From contig OZ038320.1 of NCBI GenBank assembly GCA_964035795.1, positions 22,400,589-22,464,588 on the forward strand: a DNA stretch of 64,000 nt, read 5' to 3'. Made by a program: the position numbers and the translations under genes. This DNA comes from Pterobdella sp. o SKG-2022. Taxonomy: Eukaryota; Annelida; Clitellata; Hirudinida; Piscicolidae. This document shows positions 1 through 10,774 of this stretch, piece after piece (positions within the stretch are counted from its first letter, which is position 1; every line of letters begins with the position of its first letter). The notes beneath the pieces were generated by a model, which saw only the letters and a list, made by a program, of their open reading frames with translations, did no database searches and was not told the origin of the DNA.

Positions 1-861
1 TGAACTTTTGTTTCTGTTGGGATATTGTTTATAACCAGAAAATTTGAAGATGCTGCACATTTTGCAAATGTTTGGAAAAGTTTGGTTTGGACTCTCCATA
101 GTTCTGTTTAGTTATGTGACTGGTTTGGATAAAAGTCAAAGTTTTAGAATAAAAAATATAAATGAAAAAAGTACCATTTTGAACATCGGCTTCCATCAAA
201 GCTTTTATCTCGTAAAGTAAAACAACTTGATGGCCAAAACCTTTGGGCCAGAGATCAAAAATTCTATCTAAAATCTAAAAAATAATTTTTTGTTTAATTG
301 TACATAAGATATTCAGCTTCATAGAAATCTATTAAAGAAACATTTAAAAACAAGCAAAAACTATCTAAAAACGAAGAAGCTTACTTCGACGCAAAGTGTT
401 TGATCTTTTTGAATATATTTTTTTAGAATATATGTTAGTTGAGGGTGGTACTCAGCAATTTCAGGTCTCTATGGCATTCATTAAATAAGGATAACTTCTC
501 AGTTTTAGAGGTGTGTTGTAAAGCATTTTACGTATCATTGCATTTAATATAAATATATAAAAGGATTTAACAATTATGGAAATACTAAATTATGAAAAAA
601 ATTGTTTTTGTTATTTAGATTATTCTGTAATTTCTCACTGAATGTAGAGGAACTAAACCCTGAAAAAAACATAACTTATCAAATAAAAATTTTTCTTTCA
701 AAAACTGAAAAAGGTACTTCTAGGAGAAACTTGATGTTATCTTCTTTTAACGGAGTTTTAAAGCCATCAACAAAACTGGCAGCAAGGTCCAAAATTTGAG
801 GAATCCCATGGAACACCCCCGTTTGCGAGTCTACAAAACTAATATTTATCATTGTAATGTG
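1..861. other. AT-rich stretch with no gene recognised
   Basis: Only short open frames without conserved motifs are visible here, for example 602-799. It may be the 3' flank, or hold the last exons, of the minus-strand B56-like gene further right. Confidence 0.4.
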
Positions 862-1025
862 GTATTTATGAAGCGCTTTTCTTTATAGATCAAAGCGCTT
901 GCTACAAATTTAATGTAGCGAAAATACACTGTGGAACAGGTGCTAATTGTCGGCTCACACGGGATCGAACCCGGTAACTTTAGATATTTAGTCTAATGCT
1001 CAACCATTGAGCTATAGGAACCGAC
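862..1025 (-). mobile_element. tRNA-derived SINE, copy 1
   Basis: On the minus strand 1025-949 folds as a tRNA: 7-bp acceptor pairing (GTCGGTT with AGCCGAC), an A box (TAGCTCAATGGTTGAGCA), a TTAGA/TCTAA anticodon stem and a B box (GGTTCGATCC). These are internal RNA polymerase III promoter elements. Downstream (948-862) is a non-tRNA tail ending in a hairpin with AAGCGCTTT/AAAGCGCTT arms. The whole unit recurs at 34489-34651 including the tail, so this is a SINE and not a single tRNA gene. Confidence 0.8.
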
Positions 1026-1699
1026 TACTTATTACTTCATTATTATATATAATTTTTCGACATCATATTTGTTTTCAATAGTATTTAAACTTAAAAATTA
1101 GTTTGAAGAAAATGGTTGATGCAGCTGGGAAGCAAAGTGCAGTAAGCTCTTAAAAATTAGGATACTTTAAAACTGGATTCATCACTAATCCGAATAAACT
1201 CTCATGACAGGTTTTAAATTTTTTTTGTAGTGCATGACCACCAGCGACACCAGCTTTGAGAAATGCATGACACTAATTGTGGTGAAAACTAAAAATTCCT
1301 AGTACAAAATAAATGAAAACGATCCAGAAATACTTTTTGTTGTAGAGAAGATGAAATTTTTAAAAAAGAAATAATTAATGATAGATAATTGGAAATAAAA
1401 ATTTTAAATCTAGAGTTTTCATCAATAATAAACCAAAACACTTCAGTTGAATAGATAAGTATATATGGAAATAATCTCAGAACGCATCACTACAACGATT
1501 CCAAAATTGATGGTATAGTGAAATTCTACATAAAAATTTGAGCAACTATAAATAACAATGAAAAAAGTAATAAAAATGAAAATTGATAGAATAAGACGGT
1601 TATTAATAAATAAAAGTAGAAACTGATCCATAAGCAGGGCTAGAGACAAAAATTTTTTGACTGAACACGAAACAGTTAAAATTTATTTGCTTCAGGATA

Positions 1700-4600
1700 A
1701 CCTTATCAGATAGAGGTCCAAACCAATTGAACAGCAGCCAAAGTGTCCTTTTTTGAAAAATTTACGATGAACAAGAAATTTTGGTGGTCGACTACGATCA
1801 ATGTTTATTTTAAAAAACCTTCACTTTTCCGGACTTTCAGAAATTCGGACAATTTCGATTCCATATGTGTCCAGATGTTTGAAGACCTACTTTACTAAGA
1901 TCTAAAAAGCTCGTGAAATTTTCTAATGGGAAGAAAAATGTTTGATAGGCAGACTGATCGTGCTTGAGAAGATGAGCCAGTGAGTTGAACCGGGAGGGAT
2001 GTTTGGAAATGTGGGAAGGCAGATACATAAAAGTTAAATTAGTAAGCTTAGAAAAAAGTTTAAAAGGTTTGTTTGTGAAAAGAGTGTAGTTGACGTAAAT
2101 TTTTTGAGAAGCTTGTAATATTTAACTCTAGTCTAAGAAAAACTAAGAAATTGGCGGTTGCAGACGGAAAAAACTCATCCACATGTCTAACGGATGAACA
2201 TGATAGGTAAAGGAAAGTATGATAGATAATAATGAATGTATGCTGACCCTGTAAATATGTTCTTCATTAACGCTTTAGAAAAGGATCTGAGTTTGGGGTA
2301 GATAAGGAAAATTGTATGTGCTATTTTCTTTATCCATTCCCTTTGTGAAAAATTTTGGTGGTTTGAAGCAACTAAAAGCTGTAAATATTTTTCAAGCTAA
2401 TTCAATAAATTAAAAAAAAATCAGTTTGCAGTGTTTTTTTTTTAAATAAAATGAATATTTTTCAAAAATCTTGAAATATCAAACCTTAGATATGAAAGTT
2501 TTTCCAATGAAGAAGCTTCCTTTAACAGGCTCAAAGAAGTCGCTCAAGAGAAAACGGTGTAGAATTTCGAGCACCAGCTTATGAGTTCAAAATTTCAATC
2601 ATTCATAGTTTTATAAAACAAAAAACACCTCCCATTCTTTTTTATAACACTAAAACACTTGAAAATAGCTAGTGTGATTAAACAGGTTAAATGAACTTAC
2701 TTTTTTTTTGAATAAGTTTAAATAAAGTTAGATGAACTTTTTCAATAAATTTTTATAGCTTATTTATTATTACAATTTTTAAAATTTTCAACACTAAAGT
2801 TATGTATGTACGTGAACATGCTATATTAAAAACTAAAAGATATTTCAGAATTCTTTTATACATTGTATGTAGGTAGGGGTCGGCCTCAATAGGATTTGAA
2901 TTAGACATAAAGTATATAGTGAAAAATCCAAAAAGTTTTACTTAAAATAATTTGATTAAAATTTTTTTGTTTTTATCTTTCCAAAACTTGAAACTTGGAA
3001 TGTTCGCTCAAAAAAACATTTAGTGATTAATATCAAAAACATTTCAAACAACCTTACGCGCGCCCAGCTCATAATCAAAAGCCAATTCATCGACCTTATC
3101 ACTAGCTTCAAATTCCATCTGATACAAGTTTAAAAAATATAACTATTTTGACTCTAATTTTATTGAATACTCATAATAAATAAAGTATTTTCAATATATT
3201 CAAAACTAATGTTGCACAATCGCAAGAAACTATCAAGATTTTTTTGAATCAATTTTTCAATACTTTCGATGTATGACAATGTTGTGAGTATGAAGAAAAA
3301 TTTTCACAAAAGAAAACATTTAATTCTTAAATAAACATAACAAAAATCTGAATATGCGCATGAAAGCTACTAACCTCTATTTTGTTTGCAGGAACTTGGA
3401 AAATGTTTTCCTCAAACTATGAATTGCATGTTTGAAACTTTAATCGTTTCATTTAGGTGAGATATTAATTTTACAAGTCATTAAAAATATAGTTCAGTAT
3501 CAAAGTTGTTTTTATGAAACAACAGTTCACTTAACATTTCAAATACTAAAATGAAAATAGGCACACACCATTCGAAAAAATCCAGCATAAATTATTTCGT
3601 GAAGGTGAATCTTATTCGTGAGAACAAACTCTAAAAGTTCTTGTAAAGCGTCATATTTTACCTATTAAGTTATAGTAGTTGAATTATCTTGTGCAATAAA
3701 AATAGAAAATTTAATTCAAGTAAGAAAATTCAATCAAAATATTCTCATAGATAAAAATAAAAATAACTCTGCAAAACAATGAAAAAATGACACTGATAGC
3801 AAAGTAAATACAAATGAGGTCACAATAGCTTTTCATGTTTGAACTTGGCAAAAGTCTTGTGCTTTAAACAAGCTTTTACATAACAAAAAATACTATAGAA
3901 GCATTTGCAAGCTAATGCGCCTTGAAATGATGAAAAAGCATATTTATAAAAATCAAGAGTTAGTCTTAGAGTTTGTATCAAACAGCACAAAGCCAATTTT
4001 AACTTTTTAACTTAACAATTTCAACAAATCAGAAAAAAATTCTGTTAAATAAATTTCGATCCCCCAAACGTCACACAACCAATTTGTATAAAAAAAACNN
4101 NNNNNNNNNNNNNNNNNNNNNNNNNNNNNNNNNNNNNNNNNNNNNNNNNNNNNNNNNNNNNNNNNNNNNNNNNNNNNNNNNNNNNNNNNNNNNNNNNNNN
4201 NNNNNNNNNNNNNNNNNNNNNNNNNNNNNNNNNNNNNNNNNNNNNNNNNNNNNNNNNNNNNNNNNNNNNNNNNNNNNNNNNNNNNNNNNNNNNNNNNNAT
4301 CAACTACATACACAACTACAAATGAATATTATATGATAAAGATATTTTCATAAATAAACTTGTCAAAAGAAAAATGCATGAAGTAAGAAAAGAGCAGAGG
4401 GTGAAAGATTTTCTCAATAAATGCGACTAAAATAAAATCATCTCTGTTTCGTCGCAAATAAAACTCACAAAACAGTTTAGATCAACACAAACTTGCTTTT
4501 TTAAATCAGGTCTGACAAACAAATTCTGGTGACAGGCTGAATCGTTTGTCAAAGTCCTCAGATGAGGAAAAATTCAGAATTTCGATATTCCTCCGCCTCG

Positions 4601-5853
4601 GATTACAACTGTACAAATGTCGCTGTAGATTTTAAGGAAACGTACTTGGTCGACATCTGATTTGTTGCAAACTAATGCAAGGTGAATCTCCAGACACCAG
4701 TCATTAAACGGCTTAGTCAAACAGATCTTTGCAAGATTTTCTAGCCTGTTAGGTTTTGTCCGAGAAGACAGCAAATTGCAAGAGGGTTTTACTATTTTTT
4801 CGTATTAATCTGGTGAATGCTTGATTTAGACGTTATCTGCTTATAATTTTATTATTTCCCACTTACTAAAAGCAGAAGCCGATCTTTAAGGCTTCTCAAT
4901 AAACAAAAAGAGCAAAAATGCAAGAGTATCATAGTTTCGCAGACAAATAAACCGGTTGTTAGAACATCAAGAATCTTTTGGTTACAATTTAAACTCAGTA
5001 AGACTCATTTCTGAGTCTAAGGTTGTTTGAAAGGTTGTCATTGACCATCGTGCTTTGCAACGTCCAAGCCATTTGGAATGTCTCCTGTGTAGATCTATGA
5101 TGCCCCAATTTTCACATTCTCTTATGCAGAGATTCTATTAGGTTTCAAGTTTTAGATCTCATATTCTTTAATATTTTTTTAAATAGAACGAAATAGTATG
5201 ATTTTACAAATAAGTTTTTTTATACTGTTCTCTGTTTATTTTCATACGTGTTTGTTACTCCACCCTCTATTTATTCATTTATTGAAATAAAAAGCAAAAA
5301 AAATTCACTAAAAAAATTTTTCAGCATGATTAAAATCTTCAACTTGGAAATATAACTCAATTATTATTATAAAATTTGTACTATTAAACGTTTTTTTTTT
5401 TATCATTTTGTAACTTCACATTTGATACTGTGTTTGATGATAGGATTAATTACTTTGTGTATTTAAAAATTTCATTTTGAAAAATCAATTTCATTTTGAG
5501 TAAATAATACAAAAATAAAAGATATGCTCAAATTTTTGTTCTATTTCGATGTAAATGAAACCTTTTTAGAGTTAACGTATTCAAAAGGATAGTCCGAATT
5601 GAAAAGTGTCTCAGCTTGCCGCAGTTTTTCTATCAATATAGTATTTCTTTCTTCAGCTGTTTTACAACCTTGAATCAAAAACATACAATAGAATTTCAAC
5701 CTTTACAGTTTTTCAATTACTTATTATCATAGGAATTGGTGCAAGCTTTGAATAAGCATCTTCTGGGTAGCTTGCTATATAATAAGGGTCCAAAGGATCG
5801 AAAGAACTTTGCTGTTCATCTGTGGCGTACGAGGTTGATGGCTCAGGATCCAT
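1700..5853 (-). CDS. Divergent PP2A B56 (PPP2R5)-like regulatory subunit
   Basis: Multi-exon gene homologous to the B56 regulatory subunit of protein phosphatase 2A, a HEAT-like scaffold that brings substrates to the phosphatase. Exons seen: 5853-5721 (ATG at 5853), 5668-5562, 3661-3569, 3416-3375, 3118-3053, 2577-2485, 2378 to about 2238, about 2060-1890, and a likely one near 1800-1740. Splice phases agree through the exon starting at 2378; the next junction is unresolved. Three exons have exactly the length of their counterparts in the conventional B56 gene at 14-18 kb: 31, 31 and 43 residues to the NIF block. Shared blocks include ILIEKLRQ, ALQELLEFV...M and EWIKKIAH...LR...NIF. Identity is only 13/31 and 10/31 in the two 31-residue exons. 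A 44-residue acidic, Ser/Pro-rich N-terminus precedes the homology. The gap 4099-4298 lies in intron 2. The 3' end is uncertain; a frame at 1649-1443 might be degenerate C-terminus. Reading frames are open, so it looks like a live but fast-evolving gene. Confidence 0.72.
4099..4298. other. Assembly gap (200 N)
   Basis: Exactly 200 unresolved bases, a conventional scaffold-gap size, inside the second intron of the B56-like gene. True length and content are unknown. Confidence 0.99.
4299..5540. other. Intronic sequence with one more GC-rich patch
   Basis: This is intron 2 of the B56-like gene. Around 4500-4780 and 5030-5110 base composition rises above the background and a 66-codon minus frame exists (4774-4574). 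I recognise no domain and the other frames are broken, so it may be an old transposon remnant. Confidence 0.35.
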
Positions 5854-7989
5854 TATTTTATAAACAACTTTTTTCTTTGCAAAAAACAAGAATTTATTTT
5901 GAAAACGTCATATTTCAAAATTCTAACAAAATTTAATAAATGTGATAATATATTATGTTTTTTTGAAAGATTCTATATAAAAAGATTGAAAATTGAAAAT
6001 CTCATTATGCTTAAATAATTTTTTCAGAGGGTCAGAGAAAACCTACTATGGGAGATCCAGATTTTTTAAAATGTGAATTGAAGTTCCAATAGATATTTGG
6101 AATTTTCCAAAACGATATATCAATCATAATTTTTTCAAAAAAATTCAAATTTTTAATTTGATAAAAGATTTTATAATTAAGAAAAATCAGTTTGGGTTTC
6201 TTCGAAGAGTCGAGTATAAAGTATCCCAGGGTTAAAATAGAGCAATAATATCTTCTTTAACATGAATTAAAGCTAACTTTAGAAAAATTTCATAAAGTAA
6301 CAAAACTTCACATTTCTCTAAAAAAATGATGTAATTTTATTAATAATCGTAGGACAAATACTGGTTTAATTGTTTAGGGTTTGATACCCTTTGGGATATC
6401 ACGCAAGAATATGTCAGTATAATGATGATGTTTAAATACCAAAGCAGAATATCCGTTTATAATAATAATGATAATAAAATTATTTACTTACACACTTTTG
6501 AAGAAATTTTTCTACAACTTCATTATTAGCTCATTTCCAAATTGGTATTCAAAAAAAATTTTTTTTTACTTTTCAAACAAATTATAAATTCAGAAAAATA
6601 ATAATAAATGAAGCTTAAAAAACGCAGTCAATTACAACCGAGCAATAAATAACACCAAAGCTTACTGACGAATTTCTAGCCAAACCATCTTTGGAGTATT
6701 TCAAATTGGCCCTTTTGTGGCATACTTTGTACACAAAGTAAAATATTTTTCAATTGGAAGTGCAACAAAAACTTATACAGATTAACCCAAAACTTCCTAA
6801 TTTAAAGCAAGCAATATTCTGGTTATTTTAAAGAACTAAAGTGTTTATTGTGCTGAAAAAGCTTTCAATGAAAATTATGAAGAAATTTTTACAATTTCTT
6901 GAAATTGAATTCATCGTTTTTTTATAAATAGTTTACTGATTATTATTCATAATATCGACCAAGTAATCATTTCAAGCCATACATACTAAGAATTCTCATA
7001 AAATTTGCAATATACTAGTCCGTTTAAATATTTGTACCTCCACTTGATAATGTAAGTTTATTTTACGAAAAGCTTCGTGGAATAAAATAAACTACTAGTC
7101 CTTTTATATTCTAAAAACTAACTTTAGTTTTTTCCATGATTATTACCCAATACCTATGAAAACTATCTTAAATATAATAACTAATAACCTCCAAGTGATG
7201 ATACTCAGTATCGTGACTGAACATCGAAATCAACCTCATTGGTTCAAATCGAATTTTTTATTTAATTTAAAATTGAAATTAATTATTAAAATTGAAATAC
7301 TGTGATTATATCAAACGCAGATATATTTTTTTGAATAAAATCCTTATCTATTGATTTAGCCATAATCTAAGGTTATCAAATGCAATTGTGGTAAGAATTT
7401 ATTGAACGAAAATTAGTTGAACTTCATGTTATAAAAGAATAAACGTGCCAAATGTAACATTTTAAATCTAGTATTAACGAAGTTTTTGGCTAGAAATGAG
7501 ATACCATGATCAAATTTTAAAAGTTTTGAAAAATGAAAAAATGAAGAAAAATAAACGATACAAGAACGATTAGAATCTTAACAAGGTTTTTCTCAAATGA
7601 TGTCACACTTATGTTTTATATTTATAAGTGAAATAAAAAAGCCTGACACAATTCTATGAGAAACAAACACGAAGTATTTATTAATTAAAAAAATATAATA
7701 AAATTACATCACTTTAAGATTTCCTTGAAAATGTAGGATCCTACAAAAAGCCTTATTTTTTTGGTTTACTAAGAATTAAGAGTGTCTGTTTCTTTTATAA
7801 AGATAAGTATATAAAACATTGTTTTTCTAGTTTTACCGCTATTATATTGCTATTATACAACTAATTTCAACTATAAGCTATTGTATCAAGTAAGAAGTTT
7901 ATAAAAACAAAAACGTACGTAAATTTGAAAAAAAAAAGATATAGATTTTAAAATTTCAGGTTCTGTCAAAAATTAGCAGTTCTATGCCT
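5854..7989. other. Intergenic, no gene seen
   Basis: AT-rich DNA between the B56-like gene's start and the 3' end of the VWA gene. Apart from the hairpin elements at 7014-7101 and about 7665-7720, I see no coding exon, RNA gene or long repeat. Confidence 0.5.
7014..7101 (+). repeat. Hairpin-family element, short copy
   Basis: Holds the family core at 7041-7080 (ACTTGATAATGTAAGTT then TTACGAAAAGCTTCGTGG), followed by AATAAAATAAAC as in the full copy at 38.1 kb. The left hairpin arm is missing. Direct copies of ACTAGTCC lie at 7014-7021 and 7094-7101 and may be a target duplication. Related fragments, with ACAAACACGAAGTATTTATT and similar, lie near 7665-7720 and 15465-15540. Confidence 0.6.
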
Positions 7990-10774
7990 TTAACCACAAG
8001 CACGAATATTCTCACGCCATCTCAAATCAGGGGGGCAAGGCATTATCCAGCAACCTATCCACTCCCCACACTGCACAAACTTATTTTTGTCATGATGAGG
8101 GAAATGAAACTTGTTTTTTCTTTTATTTTCCCTGGTACATGGGCTGTTTGCTTGACAGTCATAAGACGGGGACTTTTCCATGATATGAGTCTCAGAGTCT
8201 TCATGCTCAGAAATGATAAAGGACACTGCAAAAAGTGAATTTCAAAATTAAAACTTGATTTCAATTTAAATAAAAAAAAAATTCATGATAAAATTTTTAT
8301 CTCGAGCTCTTTGAATCAAATTTGAAACACAGTATAAATCATGACGACCAAAGATAAATATAAATACTTATTCATTTAACCTACCTTCAGCGCAGTCGAA
8401 GCTAAAAAGTGGTTTGTTTACACACAAATTTTTCTTGGGACATGGGTTGGGCCGGCACGGATCTTTGTCTGAGCATGAAAACAAATACATTGAAACAATG
8501 TTAATTATTATTGTTCTTTCAAACAAATCAATAACTCGATATATATTTTTAGCGGTTTATTAATACTTGAATTGAATCCATGTAATAAAACTGATATAAC
8601 TGAAGAAATATCATTCGTCAAATAGAAACACTTGGGTTTGTAGAAATTAAAATTTTCCCATAACTCATTGTATCATGATTGAATTATTGAAAGTTATGAA
8701 GTTGAGAAAATCTTTGTTTCTCTTATACTTTAATGACAAAAAACTGAAATCTTTATATTTGAAAAAAATATCTCAAATTTTTTTAAAAATTTTTGATTAA
8801 AAATGTAACTTTTTAGAGACGTTTTTTTCTAAATCCTCATAATCTGAAGTTTTAACTATATGAATTTCAAATTTACAAAAGAACATACGGTGTCTAAAAA
8901 AAAATTAGAACTATAAGAAATAACTCTTAGTAACGACCTCCCTTTTCAGTAGTAATATTCACGAAAAAGCCGTTCGAGTTACCTTCTAAGAAACAAAACA
9001 AATTTGGTTTCTTTGTGGATTTTTCATTAGAAATGTAAATATGGGATGTTTTTTGAGGATTTAAAGCAAGCTTATACTCATATAAACTTGGATTTGGTAA
9101 ATTTTCTTTGGAAAAATAAATTATTCCAGAACTGTCACCAAAATGCTGAATCTGATTCAATGGAGGCAATTAAGCAGTTTTCAATCAATTTTTTATAAAA
9201 CATGTAACCTCCAAAGTTGTTCCTTCAGCTGCAAGATTTAATTTGCATTGACGCTTATTCGAAACTTGTATTGACCCATCATTAGCTTTTGCCTGTATCG
9301 GAGCTAGAAAATTCATTTTATAGTGATTTGACACACACAGTCAATTTTTTTCATAAAAGAGGGTTTAACTCTACCTTTACATGTTCGAGAAACTATGTTG
9401 CTGGTGATGTGGGGAAAAGATTGAAAAGATTCTAATTTATATATATGCAAACAATCCGGGTTAGAAGCCATTTCTTCTATTTCCTTTTTGTTGAAGTTTC
9501 TTCCGATTTGTATTACAAATACTGTTATAGCTTCTTCCAATACTTTTTTTGCAGCTATCCTTGTTTGGAAGGGGGCGTTTGATTGACCATCGGTAAGAAT
9601 AATTGCCACCTTAACGGCTCCTGGGATTTGATGTTATTTTTGTTTAAACTATTTTGAAATTTGATTTTCAAATTAATTAGGGTATTTAAAATTTTTTTCT
9701 TATTCATTTGCCTCCTTGTCTGGCTCCTTTATTTTCCTTGAAAGCTTCAGTAGCTAAGTGGTTCAGAGCATTGTGTGTACTTGTTCCTGATAAGTTCAAA
9801 CAATTTAAATGAATTTCTAAATTTGAACAAATAATCTCACCTCTACCAAGTTGAACTATTTTTTTCACTCCACTGTAATATCCACTTCGATTACTATATG
9901 TATCAAAAGTGAATTCCTCTTTTGCATTGTTACTGAATTGTAGAATAGCAAATCTTGAATGAATCAGAGGGTCTGGGCCAACTTCGTAATGATCCATGAA
10001 CTCAATTGTGAAATTTTTCATCAAATCGAATTGATCTGACATAATACTAGATGAACCATCCAAAACAAAAATTATATCTAAAACGCCATCTTTGCAAAAA
10101 GCTTGAAAAATTAAAAAATTTGAAAGTTAATTTTTTTTATAAACAAAATTAAATAATTTGTATTACTTTCATCTATTTCTAAAGCTTTTGTTTTAAACTT
10201 TTCTGTTTTGTTATTTTGATCAAAGTAATCGTCCCAAAACAGTGATTGTGAATTCAAACTGAAAGGTAGTGAAATACTCAAGAGTTTTAAGTAATCTAGG
10301 TACATAAAAGCAGCGAGCCCTGAGTAAAATGGTTTCAACAACTCTTTCCACTCCATCGACTTCCACTTTATTTTAAAAATCCTATTGATACTATCGATAG
10401 TTTTGCCCGAGAGTTTCTTCGTTTGTTTAAATTTATTCTGGTCGATCTAATAAAACAAAATATTTAAAATCTGATAACAAAATAAAAAATACTTAAACCT
10501 TCCAAATGCCTCCATAAAAACCCGGTGCAAAAGTATCATTGTCAGTGCCGTCAGTCGTTTCCACGTAGGCAAGTCTCCTGATGAAAGAGTAGTCATCGTC
10601 GAAGAGACATTCAGTCATGATTTTCATAATAGTCGCTTCTACCACTTCTTTGCCCTTTGCTCCGACTTTCAAAGTAGCGTCATTGTTTCCGAAAGCATTT
10701 GCAACAAAAAGTGTGAAAAAGGTAAATATTGGAAGAATTTTCTTTTTTGTATTTTTTTCTTTGTAAGAACCCAT
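7990..10774 (-). CDS. Secreted VWA / EGF-like / chitin-binding (CBM14) protein
   Basis: Exons run down the minus strand: 10774-10500 (ATG at 10774), 10450-10176, about 10103-9852, about 9789-9712, about 9620-9375, about 9310-9195, about 9169-8930, about 8475-8395 and about 8226-7990 (stop). The first exon has a basic start then a hydrophobic signal-like stretch (ILPIFTFFTLFVANAFG), then a short domain ending FAPGFYGGIWK. Exons 3-5 form a von Willebrand A domain with the MIDAS motif DGSSS, the later GTSTHNAL threonine loop and ILTDGQSN. A Cys-rich segment (NPCPKKNLC...FDC) looks EGF-like. The last exon matches a type 2 chitin-binding domain: FHFPHHDKNKFVQC, then CWIMPCPPDLRW and a final Cys. 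VWA plus CBM14 is the layout of matrix proteins such as Pif and BMSP in molluscs, so an extracellular chitin- or mineral-matrix role is inferred. Joins between 9300 and 8400 are approximate. Confidence 0.7.

Noticed and set aside
949..1025. Possible functional tRNA gene (minus)
   Set aside because: It folds as a tRNA, but the same tail follows the copy at 34.5 kb and the third copy is degenerate, so a SINE is the better reading.
1443..1649. Hydrophobic 68-codon minus frame
   Set aside because: Might be a degenerate C-terminus of the B56-like gene, but no exon border or clear motif supports it. AT-rich DNA gives such Phe/Ile-rich frames by chance.
3940..4070. Minus frame with KIGFVLFD resembling B56 CCVLFDF
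   Set aside because: It has stops on both sides, and the real equivalent exon with matching splice phase is at 5668-5562.
4007..4353. Open frames spanning the N gap
   Set aside because: They exist only because undefined bases contain no stop codons.
5541..5853. A stand-alone 86-residue two-exon protein
   Set aside because: The two exons do join and end in a stop at 5541, but the text matches the B56 N-terminal exons. The donor at 5561 fits the next B56-like exon in phase, so they belong to the larger gene.
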